DNA from: Phytophthora hibernalis
Lineage: Eukaryota > Oomycota > Peronosporomycetes > Peronosporales > Peronosporaceae
Reading direction: 5' to 3'
NCBI GenBank assembly: GCA_012656075.1
Contig: JAAKBF010000252.1
Span: forward strand, 496,001 to 560,000
DNA: 64,000 nt
Positions 21,721 through 33,287 of the stretch are shown here, piece by piece; the first letter of the stretch is position 1; every line of letters begins with the position of its first letter. Under the pieces are notes generated by a model. That model saw nothing but the letters and a program-made list of their open reading frames with translations. It was not told where the DNA came from and searched no databases. A program made the translations under genes and the position numbers.

Positions 21721-23700
21721 AAGATAATTGGACGCGAGCCACGGCGTTTAACAATTCATGGGAATTATCAGATCATGGTCCAAAGCCGACTTTCACCCAA
21801 TAAGAAGCGCTCTATTTCTGAAATAAGTCGATGATTGGTTGGATAATTTATTTTTCCAGATCATGGGCCACTGAATATTTTGCATTCCCCGTATAGAAAA
21901 CCCTGTCGCCCACGGCGCTAACATGAACGCAAGAGCTATTGTACAGGAAGGCAGTCAGCTCCTTTAAGCTAATATTAGCCAATTGGAGTGCGCCCTTGAA
22001 TCGTCGGCGTGAGGGACTTACGTTTTCTCAAGTCAATTACGGCTTAGACGATGAATCATCAAAATAAAGGTATTATATTGGCTGAATCGCCAAACCATAT
22101 GGTGTTTAGGGTAATGTCGCCGCTCTCATCTTGAAACAAGCGATTTTGTCGATTGTAACATGGCAAATCCAGGCGTGATATCAATATTACATTATAAGGG
22201 TTTGCTTCAAGGCTATCGCTTACTTCATGGTCTGTGCCTGTCTCCAGATTATTATTTATTACAGTTAATTGAGAGATATCGGTAAGATACCCAAAGCACA
22301 CGAACCTCTGCACGTCGAGAGCCTTCACGGTCTTGATATGTCTTCCGCTCGAGATCTATTGTGACCTCTGGCATTTCAATACACCGACGACGTACGGGTT
22401 CATCACCGCAAAGTTGTTTAGGTACATGACCCATACACCAGAGGTACGCTGTGTACTACATGTACCACAGCCACCTCGAGTGCCACAAGCGTACACGTCA
22501 GCACCCAATTGATGTTGGTGCTAGCCGTACGTTCCTGTGCACTAGTATTGATCATACAGTTGTTGTCCATACCAACAACACCTTCCGTAAGAAAGCTAGT
22601 CTCAACAGATACTCGGGAAGAAAGGTATTTCCGAGCCTCTCCCCTCTTGCGACCAAAGCCGTGTCCGGTCGACCTTGGCGACCGCAGCTGGCATGCAGCC
22701 AGACCGCTAGCCGATTGAGTCTGCGCGACTAGAGGTGGAACGATGTTTCTCACACCAGGTGAGATCATACCGACCACACCTCTCCGAGCTGTAATGGCTC
22801 TATGTGAAGCTATGTTACCAGCCATGGTGTGTGGAACTATGTTACTCACAGAGAAAGCGCAACATGCGGCGTCCTCTTCAGTTTAGGTCTGGGCGACCGT
22901 GTGTCTGGTGGCACAGTACGTTGTGCCAATCCAGTGGGAGGTGGGACTGTGTGTTCGTCGACACCACAACTGGGCTTCATGCCCAGCATGTGTGACTGCA
23001 ACATCAGTAGCCCACATCGCTGTCATTCGTCGCGCCGTACGGGCTTCGACTGACGTACTGTTGACTAGTACAACCGCAATAGTGGATTAAGTCCACGTGA
23101 GGTCAAGAATGCCAATACCGTGGCCAAGACAGAGGTGTGTTACTCATTGGGTAACCAAGTACCACACGGAGTCAAACAGGACTCTAGAAGCCCCCATCAA
23201 TACACCTCTGGACGTGGGTAACCAAGTTCCACATCAGGATGACCGTCGACGACGCCGTCGCCGGCACATGTCGGCTCTGGTCTTGTATCATACCAAAGTC
23301 GCTACGAACGACTCGCAGAAATGCTACCCAGGCATGTACTGCTCGATGGTATAGGCCGTACACGGACAATAGAAGATCACAAGCCGATTTACAACAACCC
23401 TTGCTTTATGCCTCAAAGGCAGTCCAGACTACTCAAATTTGCTTCCAAACAAACTGGGCACGAGTTGTCTTCAAGACATTGTTTGTGGAAAGCATGGCCA
23501 CATGGAAGCAATACTACATCCAGATTGGAGTTGTCTGTACACACCACAAAAATCAGATTATGTTAGTCTCTTTCTGTAAGCATGACGCATATATCCACAG
23601 GACGTACTGTCATTGATAATCACAACCGGGAGCTCGCACGCCCCGCAGGTTGAGTCATGCAGCTGTACTTCACCTCCCCAGTCACTATTCCGATACTCGA
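21721..23700. other. Repeat-derived DNA, no supported gene
   Basis: A+T-rich to 22400, then DNA with short recurring words such as GTTACCCAC/GGGTAACCAAGT (23151, 23216, 23952, 24011) and TATGTTACTCACA (22842). Overlapping ORFs in all frames show no domains. It may be the decayed 3' half (pol and LTR) of the Gypsy remnant to its right, but no reverse transcriptase motif is readable. Confidence 0.35.
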
Positions 23701-23705
23701 AAGAT

Positions 23706-24026
23706 CTACAAGCCACCGGAGCCGTGCCCACAGACATCCTTGATCGGCATAACATAACGATGCAGGAGATCCGACATCTCCGGCAGGTCCTCCAACTGGA
23801 CAGACCCGGACGTGACCTTGCGGCAAGTCACGCCGTCGAAGATGTGATAACATTCTTCTGGCGGCGGCGTCGAAGGTGTCGTTGTCGACTCCGAGCTTCT
23901 TCCTGGAGCTTTAGTTCTGATATCGTGTCGGGACTCTTGGCGTGGTCCTGTGTTACCCACATCCGTAACTGGTCTTGGTATAGCGTCAGGAGCCTGTACT
24001 GGCCCGGGTGGATCTATGTTACCCAC
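23706..24026 (-). pseudogene. Ty3/Gypsy pol linker remnant
   Basis: Contains a stretch (PPPEECYHIFDGVTCRKV…VQLEDLPEMSDLL) similar to the segment between protease and reverse transcriptase in oomycete Gypsy polyproteins, which typically reads HVFDG…VxLExLPEVxxLL. It lies in the right order after the gag remnant on the same strand. No reverse transcriptase, RNase H or integrase motifs follow. Confidence 0.45.
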
Positions 24027-24653
24027 ACTAGAGATGCCGGTAGCAACCTAGGCGCTGGTCACGGTCTCGACCTCTCCGATCTCACGTAACCTTACGCCCT
24101 CTTGTAGACGGGCTTCGTCCTTCACGGACTCTGTCGATGTCCGTACGGCGCAACGCCTTGGTGCGCTGGAAGATGCTGGCATTGCATCTTCCCTCGCGGG
24201 TCTGGAGACATCCAAGACCCTTGAGCTTGTTGCAGGTTCGTTTGTAACAGCGGTCTCCATGGTATTTTCCCGGTGTCCATGGGATCCTCGGTTCCGGACA
24301 GAGGTGAGAACATTACTCACCAATGCTTTGTCAGAGCCCGGAGGCCGGCTAGCCACTAAGAGCCTACCGCGCCAAATGGCTCAGGGTGCGTGCGTTCGTG
24401 GCGCAGCATAACCAAGTGAACATCGTACGTGTTTACAACCACGTACGTCTCAAGGGTGTTGGTGGCAGCGTACGTGTTCGTAACCACGTACGACTTAATG
24501 TTGTCCAGGTATTTGAATCTGTGGCAACCAGGTCTATACATACCAATGCAATTACCCTCACACAGAGCGTTGGCTATACCCCGGCGGCGTACAAAATCAA
24601 TTGACGCCCCAGGTATCGAAACTTCCCAGGGATATTCACATCCCCATATAATA

Positions 24654-25784
24654 TCAGCAACCAAGCGTTGCTCTTCGCCCTTTGCGGTGCGCGCCACCCG
24701 CACACCCGTCCCGAAGACTCGGATCTTCCCAATGGCCGGGGTATCCTTGTCCAGACGGCCGCGGTTTGCGCAAGCGACCGCTAGGCCCTTGAGCTTTCGG
24801 GAATGTTTTTACCACTCCAGTCGAGGTACATACTCGTTGGTAGTGTCCCAGTCTGCCGCATGTATAGCTGTTGACCGAACTCATCTCAGCAGAGCTCAAG
24901 TCCATGGGCGCTCACTCGTTGTCCACGACGACAACTGGTGCAACAACCGAAGTGCCAGCCTGCTTATGGCTGTACTTTTATTGGAGGGCGAGCTTAATCG
25001 CCTTCTCCATGGTGAACGCGTGCACGCGGCAAAGCTGTGTGCGCGCAGGACCGACCTTCAAGCCGTCTATGAAGACTGTCGTCTTGACGTCTACAGCCAA
25101 GGTCTTTCTAACCAGAGATGACGCCAACGTGCGCATCTCTTGTACGTACTCGTACAGCTCACGTTTCTCTTGCTTGCAAGCGAGAAACCGTGACGTTGTC
25201 GGAAGGCATCGTTTGCCGGGAGAAAAGCAGTGCGAAGCCGCTCGAACAACAGTGACCAAGATGCGAAGCATCCAGGAGACGTCGTCTCCAGCGTGTATGC
25301 CCAATTCTTGGCACGACCGCCAAGATTGGTCAATGCAAACGCAACGCGTAGGTCTTCATCCGTGATGAGACCCGCCTTCATGGAGATATCTGCTTCCCGG
25401 ATCCAGAAGTGAAGGTTTTCGCCTTCCTTCCTTCGAACGGAGGTGCAACCAGCCGTAAAGGCTTGGGTTGTACCGGCTTCAGCTTGGCCATATAAGCCTG
25501 CAGGTTTCCGACACATGCGCGATGAGCTCGCGGTCGTACGCGTCAAACGCAGTCACGCGTTCTTCTTGCACGGCTGGCGTTGCCGATGCCAAGCCCCGGA
25601 GGACATCTCTTCGAAAGATGCCTCCAATCTTCTGAACAGACTCGAACTGCGAGTCGTTCAAGTGAAAAATCTCACTACGGTCCTTCGTGACTCACTTCTT
25701 GAGATCACAGAGGATCAAGTAGTTCATTCTTCCTGACGTAAAGCGATCTGCCGGTTGTAAGATCTCACTGGCTGACTGAGACAT
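24654..25784 (-). pseudogene. Ty3/Gypsy gag polyprotein remnant
   Basis: Retrotransposon capsid protein. From the ATG at 25784 (MSQSASEILQPADRF) through several frame changes it shows the gag core typical of oomycete Gypsy elements: PFEGRKGENLHFWIREADIS, DLRVAFALTNLGGRAKNWAY, FLACKQEKRELYEYVQEMR. Near 24870 it has a zinc-knuckle-like YTCGRLGHYQRVC, where the first Cys of the C-x2-C pair reads as Ser. At least four frame changes or stops break it. About 380 bp upstream of gag there is a TATA/AATAAA pair, which may be the right-hand LTR. Confidence 0.7.
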
Positions 25785-27340
25785 GACGGTCCGAAATCAC
25801 GATTGATAGATCGCGACCATGAGAGTTTCAGTTGTGGCCAGATATGTCCGACTATGCCCGGCTATGCTATTTCCGGATGGGATCTGCCTGAGGTACCACC
25901 GTCCGGGTACATGTCGATCCGAAACGCAGGATGCAATCATTCTGGCACGCAATCTGGTATAGTCGTTTCGATACGCGATCTGAGTGGATAAGATCGGGAG
26001 CAGTGATTTCGGTACGGGCGTTGTGGGTACAATCGAGCAATTATTTCAGTACGGGTACCACGATATTGGTAGACGAGGTCATGTTCAAGCTCCCGTGGAC
26101 AATCGAGAAGCACGCAAGAGGGATAGGACAAGAAAGGGATAGGTAGAGATCTTTCGGACCTTTATTTTGGTATAATATATTCAGATTTGCCTTGCAATAC
26201 ACAAGTGGCTCCTGTACCTTTCCGGGAAGGAAGTATATTGGCCTACCCGACGAAGGACCACAAAGTCTGTCAAGAACACGACGCACACCTGGATAGCTTG
26301 GCCAGGGTGCGCTCGCACATCAATCTCACCACAAGATCCCACCAAGAGGAGGCGGCATGCAACGGAAAGGGCTACAACAGCACAAGAAAAGGATACACCC
26401 CCACGCGATCGGCTGGAACCAAGACTCGATCGCAGCACACCGACGACCGCGTGAAGAATACCCGCGTGGCCGTCACCCACCCAGACCCCGGAAGGAGCAA
26501 CCAAGCTCCAACCTCCGCCTTGGTCACCACTGAACATCTTCACGAACACCGGAAGAGCGTAACCCGCCCAGCCGTCGGGTACACATGGTGACTACAAGGT
26601 TTCGATCGCCCCAGATCAACGGAGTACCCCCTCCGACAGTCGGCAGTCCGGGCGTACCGTGCGCAAGCTTCGACCGCGTCAGCAATTTTCGTGAAGCAGC
26701 TTCGTCACATACCCGCGTAGGTGCGATATTGACTACAAGTGCTATCAAGTGTGACGGGGTCACACAGTACCTTGCCTGGAGGAAGCGTGAGAGAGCGAAG
26801 GCTCTCGGTGAACGATAAGTTCACAGTTCCCGGCCTAAGGGAACTGTCTGCGGGTTTGATAGCAAGATAAAAACTGCATATGTGTTATAGCTGAGTTAAG
26901 CTTGTTGCATAAAACTCTAAGTCATCTATAGTAAAAACTAAAGAGTGTCCATGTTTGGCTCACAGCCATGTACCATGGACTCTATAGAGTGACATCCGTC
27001 ACTCTTTATGTAACTTGAGTACACGTCGGTGTACCCCGTTACAGTTCGCGAGTTCAATCGTTATTGAGATGCTCGCCAAGTGCAATACTTTTATTGGTGG
27101 CAATACAAGTACTACGAGGGAATGACGAAAGGAGGCAGTGCAAGTACACTTTGAACCGCGTCGACATACCGCAGAGCAATCGAAAGCAAGCACATAAACA
27201 AAGTCGAATCATGTATACAAAATGCAGCACAAAATCTTACACCCAATACCACTAGGGCAGGTAACGGATCAGCGCTTTCACGCAAAATTTTGCGCTCCGG
27301 GGTCAATTGCTGGATATCTACCTGTGGTCGAGCTTGTCAT
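25785..27340. other. Presumed retroelement leader and flank, no gene
   Basis: Apart from the TATA/AATAAA pair, no supported feature. TGTGACGGGGTCACACAG at 26750-26767 is a near-palindrome that resembles LTR ends. CCATGTTTGG and ACCATGG words near 26950-26980 surround a short inverted pair (AGAGTG/CACTCT). Confidence 0.3.
26161..26181 (-). promoter_or_regulatory. Possible LTR TATA box and polyadenylation signal
   Basis: On the minus strand AATATATTATA (26181-26171) is followed by AATAAA (26166-26161), upstream of the gag remnant and in its orientation. This would suit the U3/R part of a 5' LTR. No matching second LTR was found in the window. Confidence 0.35.
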
Positions 27341-30197
27341 TCACTCTGGTGACGTCGCTGGAGGGATGCCTTCAACGTTGATACCGTGCGCGAAGCTGAA
27401 GGAAATCAGCTCGGCCAGCTCTTGACACTGCATTTGGGCGACGTGCCCATCTGTATAGCGAACCGACCAAGCGTATCGACCGCAAATATTCTGCCACCCA
27501 ACGATTCTGACCGCGATGTACTCCTTGTTGACGGCATCACTTCCGGTTAGAGAGAACTCCTTCATCACAGACCAAAGAAAAATGTAGCCAGGAGAATCCG
27601 TCAGAATCGTAATCAGATCGCTGGTGCTGAAGAAGTGAGAGTCAGTGCTATCGCGTTCGAGTCCTCCGCGAGATTTTCGCAGACGTCCAGGTTTTAGACG
27701 TACGGGAATCGCACGAAGCACATCGTCAAGATCAATTCGATCCAGGAACGCCATAGTTGCGAGAATGTGCTCGCATATCCAGCCGCTTTGACGAACAGTC
27801 TTGCAGTCGCATGTGTAGGTTTTAAGAGTGATCTTAATCTGGATACACACACGCCAATATTCGTCAGTTCGTCATACATCAGTATCAGATGAATACATAG
27901 TTACCTCTGCCGATCTCCATGTTGGACGATTTTGCAATGAGTCGTGGTCTTGTATGCGCACAGCGACCTTGTATAGCGACATGTACAACCCTCGGGTATC
28001 CGCCACTGGTTTGCGTTTGTCGATTTTTCCTCTAGTCCGTCTATATATCGTTTAACTCTTGTGGCTGTGACGTTGACGCCATTGTGTAGATTGGTTGGAG
28101 AGTTAAGAAGATGCGCAGCATTGAACATAATCGCACGAACAACACTTTCTTAGGCTGAGTCATGCGCATATAGTTGTGTTTGTCGGCCAAGAGGATTCGA
28201 GCCTGGATGAATTGCTCGGCAGGAATCGGGCCATCACAGTCAGAGAGAAAATACCCAATACGTTACCGTGTGCAAAGTGTTGAAATGCTTTATCTGCAAA
28301 ATCAGAACTGCGGAAATCCTCACCGACGAGAAGAAGAAGGACTGGAAAACTGTCGTTCAGGGTACAACCTGTACTGTCCCGCGTGTTAGGAATTGCTATC
28401 TTTTGCGTTAGGTGGAACGACTCGATCGCATTCTGGTTGGGAAAAACACCGGAAAAACTTCCTGCTGCACCGATAAACCTTCCATCACACGGCAATGTGA
28501 AGTAGATATCCTCAAACCAAGAGGCGTGGGACACTTCTCCGTCTTTAACCACTGGTCAATGCATCTACGGTCAAGTGCACGGAGCTGCTTGTACGTGCGA
28601 GACTCTTGCATCCATTCCACGTGCGGAGAGATGACGTCGTCGAAGTATGACACGTCCGAGAGTCGAGTTCTTTTCTCGCTTGGTTTAACGCGCCACATGA
28701 GGGCAACAACTAAGCAATACAACACCAGGCCATTCAGCTTGAAAAGCGTTAGCTATGGCTGCGCATTGATCAAGTGAGCCAAACTTGACCTGCAATTCTA
28801 CTCCGAAGAACGAAGAACCAAGTTCACTCGTGATGCGGAAGAGCTCGCGGTAAGCCTGCGCACTTTCATTTTTGCGAACATGTTTCGAGAAATGACCTCG
28901 TTCATAGCGTGTCATGTATGTCTCGAAGTTCACCAAAGTACAACCTCTCATGAAGCTTGTACGTTCCGTCCGTTGAGGCAAAAACATCGTTTCCTTGGTC
29001 TTTCTTTGATCTCCTCAAGTTTTGAAATGTTTGACGACTGGTAAATACCATTCCAAAAGAGCTGTTTGCTGGGTTGAAAAAACCGTAGCGCGATCTTGTC
29101 GTCCATCATGTTGCTCACTGAAGAATTAAACGAATGCTCGGTCGGAATGTTGTCACTGCTAACAACTATCTCGCAGCCATAGAAGGCCACAACCGATTCA
29201 CACATATTTGGCTTGTCCACTCAAGCAGTGCCGCATGGGTGTTAATGTACCAACCATCTGTAATACAAGCGTTTGTTCGAACAACAGATCGACAACAAGG
29301 AGTGTCCGTTTAGATGAATGATATCCATACCTCGTTTGTTTCCCTTGAGGATGGCCTTGCGGTTCTTCATCTGCAACTCATCAGGCAAGAGAAACATCAT
29401 TCTCGCGTTGTTCTTGTACTTCCTCGGCAACATGAAACGGCATTTTGGCCCGGCCCCACCACTTAGCATGGCATCAACCTCGTCCTTGTAAAGAGGTGAA
29501 ATTCCTCTTGTTTTCGGGGATGATGGTGGGGCCGTCGCTAGATTCTTGGGAATGATCATAGTTGTCCTGCTGAAGAGCGATAACAGTCTCTCCGCTCTCT
29601 ACAACCGTTGTAACCAGACGAATTCGTGTCTATGTGCAGCGCATACATACAACGATGTTGCTGAGCGGGGGCTTGGTTGTGCAGGTATCGGTACGTGAGG
29701 TCATCGAAATGCAGCATCGCCGCCAGTGTGGCATCCGTTGAGCTATGTTCTGAAATAGCTTCAAAATGCCGTTGTTGAGTGACTTGAACATCAGCATCAT
29801 CCTCTTCTTTGTCGAGCAGTGGTACCAGTGGAACAAGCTCCTCCTACATCGTTTGTTGGACAATTGAGTGGCAGAATGCGAGCGAAGAAATGTAAATACT
29901 GTTTGGGTCTCGGACAGCCATGAGTGTTGGCTTCATGTCCTTATGGATAGCATTGGCTTAGCCACAAGCACCTGTGGCGGTGTAGGTGAACCGTCCGAGT
30001 AGAAAAAACCATCCGAGTAAAACTGGAAAGGCTACCGCACTTGCTGAGCATCTTAAATATGGCTGCACTCTTGGAGCATCTGAATCGTACTCGTGTAAAA
30101 TCCGCACCCCTGGGATCTTGTAAACGCTCCCGGGGACGTTCCTATGCGTTCTGTCAATCTTGGTAGACCTCATTGGTGGTTTTTCGGGCGAAGACAA
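27341..30197 (-). pseudogene. Degenerate Mutator-like transposase
   Basis: Minus-strand pieces in gene order: an uncertain N-terminal piece (30197-29958, 29863-29242); FGSLDQCAAIANAFQAEWPGVV and CCPHVAR (about 28780-28690), the part around a catalytic Asp and C-x-H in oomycete MULEs; PNQNAIESFHLTQK (about 28430), equivalent to the third acidic motif; and a SWIM finger, CDCKTVRQSGWICEHILA (about 27800). A C-terminal chromo-like or hydrophobic tail ends at 27341. Stops and frame changes separate all pieces. No terminal repeats were found. Confidence 0.6.
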
Positions 30198-30594
30198 ACG
30201 AGAAATAAGAGAAAGTAGTGAAAGGAGGAACTTGAGAAGACAGCAGAACCGGCTTTTGAAGTTGCTCCTCTGAGTTAAAGATTTGTCTGGTTAGTAGTAA
30301 GATTACTGTAGTACTAAATGCGCTGATAACGCAATTTGTTCGACTACTACAGTAATATCAATTGCTCTAACGCTACTATAATAACAGGCTTCACTGTTGT
30401 CATTATCATTAGTAGTAGTTGTCGCATAAGCACTCAACTTACTATTACCGGTAGTATTAATCAGCTTAGTACTACCAAACCCTGAAGACGATTATTTAGT
30501 GCAGAAACAGTAAGAAAAGAAAATGCAAACGTCAAAACTACACGCAGCATACAAGTCTCCATCGATCTGCCCGCAAAGCGTGACTTGTCCTGAA
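30198..30594. other. A+T-rich spacer, no gene
   Basis: Contains many TAGTAGT/TACTACT and AGTACTA words (30290-30480), a low-complexity stretch rich in small inverted repeats. The left copy of the MULE target-site duplication GTCCTGAA is at 30587-30594. Confidence 0.5.
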
Positions 30595-33225
30595 GGAGCG
30601 ATTTTTTGGGGTCAAATTCGGTCAAGGTCAAAATGGATCAACACTTTTAAGCCAAGCCCATTTGTCTTATTCAAAAAAGTTGACCCTAAATTTGACCCAT
30701 ACAAAGATCTTTAAAACGATTTTCATACAACTGTCATATTTAATATTTTGGATACTTGATATTATATAACATTGTAGAGGTACGTAGCAATTGTCGAAGT
30801 GCTTTTGGAAGTCTCGACCAAATGAAAATATAGAAACTGTTGTGTTGGTATACACAATAAGTGTGATAGTACCTCCGCTTACTGGAGTGGGCATGCAGGC
30901 AAACCGGCGAAATGTTGACCGACTGGGTGTGGTTAGGGATGACGCATGAGCATAGGGCTGCCGGTTGATCCGTGCAGCAGAGCGATTTTGACTTTTAAAG
31001 ATGAAGTTAGCTCGTTTTACACTGTGTAAGTATATTTATGGATTTACTGATGTTGACGCACTGTAACTAGTACTCCGGGAGACAGACGCTATCGACGAGG
31101 TGCAGGAGCTGACATCTGAATCTACAAACCCCTCGTTATCCGAATCGGACTCCGAGTCAGGTTCGAGGTCAGAGGAAGTGAGGGCAGGAGCGTGATATGG
31201 AGCGCAAGCCCGACGGTTTGAAATATCCGCTAAAAGTCTAACATTTTCACGACTTTGCTCTTCAATAACACCAATGAACTTTGTGACATTTGGGTGTGCG
31301 ACGGAAAATACCTCATTAAGCGATCTGTTGTAGCGCTCGAGGGGGTTGTTCGTCCGGTTCACTAAATCTTGACGAAGACCAGACACATTCCACCATTCAG
31401 GCTTGAATTTCTTGATCCACGTCTTTTCAAAATATTTCCAAAATCGCTTCCAGTCCTCCTTGAAATTCCAGCTGCCAGACAGTCGCGCTTCAACCGAGAT
31501 CGAACATCACGCTTCCCTGACCAGTGATATCGGAGCGCGGGATCACTGTCAGTCTGTCGAAGCAGCCCTCCCGCATTGCTAGGAATACTTCTTCTTCCGA
31601 AAATTTGAAGTTTCAGCATTTTTCGTCGAATTGCTTGTTTGAAGTGAAAAAGGCAGCCAATGGTGCGGGTTTCAGGAAACTGATTCTTGATAGCCTTGAT
31701 CATTGCATACTCGAAATCGCAGGCAACGTGAGCTGGCTTGAGTTTTATCTTGGTTGCAACGAACACGAAGTGCAGCAAATGCTCGTAGACATATGTAGTC
31801 TTGCCCGTCGTTAGCACATAAAACACGGGCAAGTACAGGTCGGAAATGTTGTCAAACATCATAATGATCACAAGCTGGTAGAACTGCTCCGGTACACATC
31901 TGTACGTGGCATCGAAGAAGAGAGACGTTTGTTGCTGCCTCATTCGATCGACAAGATGATGACGCGCCCACCCGATAACTCGATGCAAAACCTCGCCTTC
32001 GTAGTAGGTGAAGTGGAACTGAAAGAATTTCAGGCCTGGGTTGTTTCGGACGTCGCTAAGTGGCTCACTCTCGATACGGCCGTATATTTCACGTCCAAAA
32101 TGGGTTGTTCTCGTGCGATAAAGCCGACCCAAAATCTGCTTTTTGGAAGCACCCTCAACAGTCAAATCGTCATTGTTGTAGAACTTGTCGCGAATAATGC
32201 GCCAAACTTCCTGAAGTGTGAGTGTAACGTCAGCCAACCCAGTTTCGTCAGTCGCCAACAGCATCTGGTCCTTCCAGTTGACGACAGTTGAGCTTGAACT
32301 TATCGGGCGCCGTACGTCAGAAGCACAATCAGGCTGATGTTCACCTGACACATTGGTTCCAGTATCCGTCACAAAAGCTTGGCCTTGCAATCCGTCCGTC
32401 GGTAGACACTGCACCGATAGTTCGTGGAAAAACCGGTGTAGTAGTATGCGTAGGAATACCCTTGATAAGTCATGGACTTGTTCCTCTGGGACGCGTTGGT
32501 TGGCAGTTCGACTTGAACGTCTGGAGGTTGAAACTCACCTCCGCTCAAACGACGGTGATCTCCATTTTCTTCTCCTCCGGGGTGCCCAATGTTTCGACTG
32601 GCGTTGACTCGAGGATAATCGTCTCATTGGAGACATCACTCCAATCCGATCCGTCGTTGCAGAAATCGATCGGAGGAAGGTTGGTAGCCATTGTTGCTGA
32701 AGGTTGGAGGAGTAGAGGTCGTGAACTTGATGCTTGCGAGGTAAGAAGGCAATTTAAAAGTTAGTATATTTGCGTTCGAGCTAGATATGTGGGGTTCTCT
32801 CCTCCTTATAGCTAGTTACGAGCTGTCGTTACCATCACTTCGCTCATCCTACGGTCGATACTACGCTGATCATGACATTGTTCGTAACGTCGTGTGGCCT
32901 TCCTCGTCAATCGTTGAATTCCTTGTAGTTTCGTGTGGCGATCCCCGAGATCGGTGATAGCAAATAGCCGCAACCGAGCAGATCCGGGGCAATTTTGCTA
33001 TCTTGTGACAACGGAATGGCATGCTTTCGCGCGCATTCCAAAAAGAGTTTTAACCACGTTCTAGCCTAACATATAATTGATTTTAAAGGTTAAACTCCTT
33101 ACCCTTTCATAATGATAAAATTTGATCCAATTTGACCCATGTCAAATTCGACCCGCCTGTTGACCCAAATAAATGTGTTGACCCATTTTGACCTTGACCG
33201 AATTTGACCCAAAAAAATTGATATC
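30595..33225 (-). mobile_element. Delimited MULE transposon with TIRs and 8-bp TSD
   Basis: A 2,631-bp element. Both ends carry an inverted copy of GGTCAAATTCGGTCAAGGTC, continuing as AAAATGGRTCAACAC, about 40 bp near-identical, preceded by a T-run. GTCCTGAA lies immediately outside on both sides (30587-30594 and 33226-33233). Further GGGTCAA/TTGACCC words are repeated inside each end. It encodes one transposase on the minus strand. The left end lies in the A+T-rich spacer and the right end lies 62 bp from the stop codon of lectin copy 2, so the insertion hit the 3' flank of that gene. Confidence 0.9.
31036..32691 (-). CDS. MULE transposase (frameshifts)
   Basis: Transposase of the delimited element. 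From the ATG at 32691 (MATNLPPIDFCND) the N-terminus is acidic, then, probably after one 18-27-nt discontinuity or small frame change, a FLYWCH/FAR1-like finger (YRCSVYRRTDCKAK…EHQPDC). The catalytic core shows the three MULE acidic sites: FFDATYRC (Asp), VACDFEYAMIKAI (Asp) with CLFHFKQAIR, and NRTNNPLERYNRSL (Glu). There is no SWIM finger; the C-terminus is a Ser/Asp-rich tail. The core is open from 32414 to about 31400 with a frame change there. Only minor edits would keep it intact, so the element may be young. Confidence 0.85.
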
Positions 33226-33287
33226 GTCCTGAAACACTCCCGTCCAAACAGCCTTTGGATGCCAGCTTATCATCCCGCTAGTACAAG

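Noticed and set aside
17085..21800. GGTCAAAAGCCGATGTCTTAAG and GGTCCAAAGCCGACTTTCACC as MULE ends
   Set aside because: They are in direct, not inverted, orientation and only loosely similar.
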